Origin: Allonocardiopsis opalescens
Lineage (GTDB): Bacteria; Actinomycetota; Actinomycetes; Streptosporangiales; Streptosporangiaceae
Reading direction: 5' to 3'
Length of the DNA: 64,000 bases
NCBI RefSeq assembly: GCF_003002095.1
Contig: NZ_PVZC01000006.1
Span: 124,001-188,000 of the forward strand
Shown: positions 63,116 to 64,000 of the stretch, piece after piece
Layout of the letters: each line of letters opens with the position of its first letter
How positions within the stretch are numbered: the first letter of the stretch is position 1
Made by a program: the position numbers and the translations under genes
The notes under the pieces: model-generated
What the model saw: only the letters and a program-made list of their open reading frames with translations
Databases searched by the model: none
Told to the model about the DNA's origin: nothing

Positions 63116-64000
63116 TGGCCAAGAAGTCCGGCGCCTCGGCGCCCGAGCAGCTGCGCGAAGCGCTGCCCGGGCTGCGCCGCACCCTCGGATACCTCCGACC
63201 GCACATGCGCGACCAGCGGCTGCTGATCGGCGGCGGCTTCGTCGCCCTCTTCGCCGAGGTGGCCTTCCGGCTGCTGGAGCCCTGGCCGCTCAAGTTCGTC
63301 ATCGACACGGTCGTCGCCCCCGCCGCCGCGGGGCAGCCCGGCGTCGTGCGCGTGCTGCTGCTGTGCGCGGGCGCGCTGATCGCCGTCGCCGCGCTGCGCG
63401 CCCTGTCCGCCTACCTGATGACGGTCGCCTTCGCGCTGGTCGGCAACCGGGTGATGACCCGGGTCCGCGCCCAGCTGTTCGGGCACCTCAACCGCCTCTC
63501 GCTGCGCTACCACCGCGGCTCGCGCCTCGGCGACCTGATCTCGCGGCTCACCGGCGACGTGGGCCGCCTCCAGGAGGTCGCCGTCACCGCCGCGCTGCCG
63601 CTGGTCGGCAACGTCGTCACCCTGGTCGGCATGAGCGTGGTCATGCTGGTGCTCGACTGGCGGCTCGCGGTCTTCACCTTCGTCGCCTTCCCCGTGTTCA
63701 TCTGGTTCGGCTCCCGCGACTCCCGCCGGATCAACACCGCCGCGCGCCGCCAGCGCAAGCGCGAAGGCGAGCTGGCGGGCAGCGCCGCGGAGTCCCTGGG
63801 CGCGATCACGGTGGTGCAGGCGTACGGGCTGGAGCCGCTGCTGCAGCGGCGCTTCGACGCGAGCAACGACCAGACCCTCACCGAGGGCGTCCGCACCACC
63901 CGCCTCTCGGCGGGCCTGGAGCGCCGCACCGACCTGCTGGTGGGCGTCGCCACCGCCGTCGTCATCCTGGCCGGAGGCTACGCCGCGCTGCTCGGCCAGC
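63115..64000 (+). CDS. ABC exporter, N-terminal part (truncated)
   Basis: The ATG at 63115 follows AGGGAGCAGCTG, and the frame stays open to the end of the window. The visible 295 residues form the start of a type I exporter transmembrane domain: helices near 40-60, 85-100, 160-180 and 185-200, and coupling-region motifs RVRAQLFGHLNRLSLRYH, RGSRLGDLISRLTGDV and SAAESLGAITVVQAYGLE, as in MsbA-like half transporters. The ATPase domain is to the right of the window. Following three glycosyltransferases, it probably exports a glycolipid or glycosylated metabolite. Confidence 0.92.
   Translation, partial: MAKKSGASAPEQLREALPGLRRTLGYLRPHMRDQRLLIGGGFVALFAEVAFRLLEPWPLKFVIDTVVAPAAAGQPGVVRVLLLCAGALIAVAALRALSAYLMTVAFALVGNRVMTRVRAQLFGHLNRLSLRYHRGSRLGDLISRLTGDVGRLQEVAVTAALPLVGNVVTLVGMSVVMLVLDWRLAVFTFVAFPVFIWFGSRDSRRINTAARRQRKREGELAGSAAESLGAITVVQAYGLEPLLQRRFDASNDQTLTEGVRTTRLSAGLERRTDLLVGVATAVVILAGGYAALLGQ

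Overview
The window is about 64 kb of very GC-rich DNA from a filamentous high-GC actinomycete (Streptomyces / Nocardiopsis / Actinomadura type). The evidence is strong third-position G+C bias, GTG and TTG starts, MmyB-type XRE and LAL-type LuxR regulators, an adenylylatable type I glutamine synthetase preceded by a textbook GlnR box, and a lipB-lipA-DUF4191-RDD-glnA-glnE-glnA2 order typical of actinomycete chromosomes. The genus cannot be fixed from sequence alone. I saw no tRNA, rRNA, CRISPR array or intact insertion sequence.

Bases 1-9,150 are accessory. Five small NTF2/SnoaL-fold proteins, a VOC protein, a GMC oxidoreductase, an NmrA-like reductase, a 14-TM MFS exporter, an F420/NADP-reductase-like protein, a cupin and the end of an alpha/beta hydrolase look like a tailoring or catabolic cluster without a scaffold enzyme. 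The minus-strand genes form two transcription units separated by a terminator at 5315-5350.

Bases 9,429-20,566 hold the most unusual unit, a nine-gene plus-strand run. It encodes a DJ-1/PfpI protein, a benzoylformate-decarboxylase-like ThDP enzyme, a DJ-1/PfpI-AGE epimerase fusion, a STAS antagonist, the debranching enzyme GlgX, a second STAS antagonist, an RsbW-like ATPase, a SpoIIE/RsbU-type phosphatase with a degenerate receiver and one in-frame TTA codon, and an FAD monooxygenase. A partner-switching phospho-signalling module is thus interleaved with sugar and keto-acid enzymes. I know of no described system with this composition.

Bases 20,600-30,700 hold a single-module type I PKS (KS-AT-ACP) coupled to a LAL-like ATPase that has lost the Walker A lysine and the HTH. 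They also hold an XRE regulator, a membrane protein with a 23-bp direct repeat in the shared intergenic region, an IS701-derived protein with an altered catalytic motif, and a histidine kinase with a cyclic-nucleotide-binding-like domain.

Bases 30,750-60,000 are mostly conserved core: peptidase E, lipoate synthesis (lipB, lipA), a secreted EEP phosphatase, nitrogen metabolism (glnA, glnE, glnA2), a TetR-MFS pair, a GT39-like membrane protein, a LAL regulator, a divergent EF-Tu paralogue and galT. Inserted among them are a secreted sugar-oxidation pair (GSDH-PKD-CBM6 and ThuA-DUF1080) and a small gene broken by an in-frame TGA. The final 5 kb hold three glycosyltransferases followed by a truncated ABC exporter, suggesting synthesis and export of a glycan or glycolipid.
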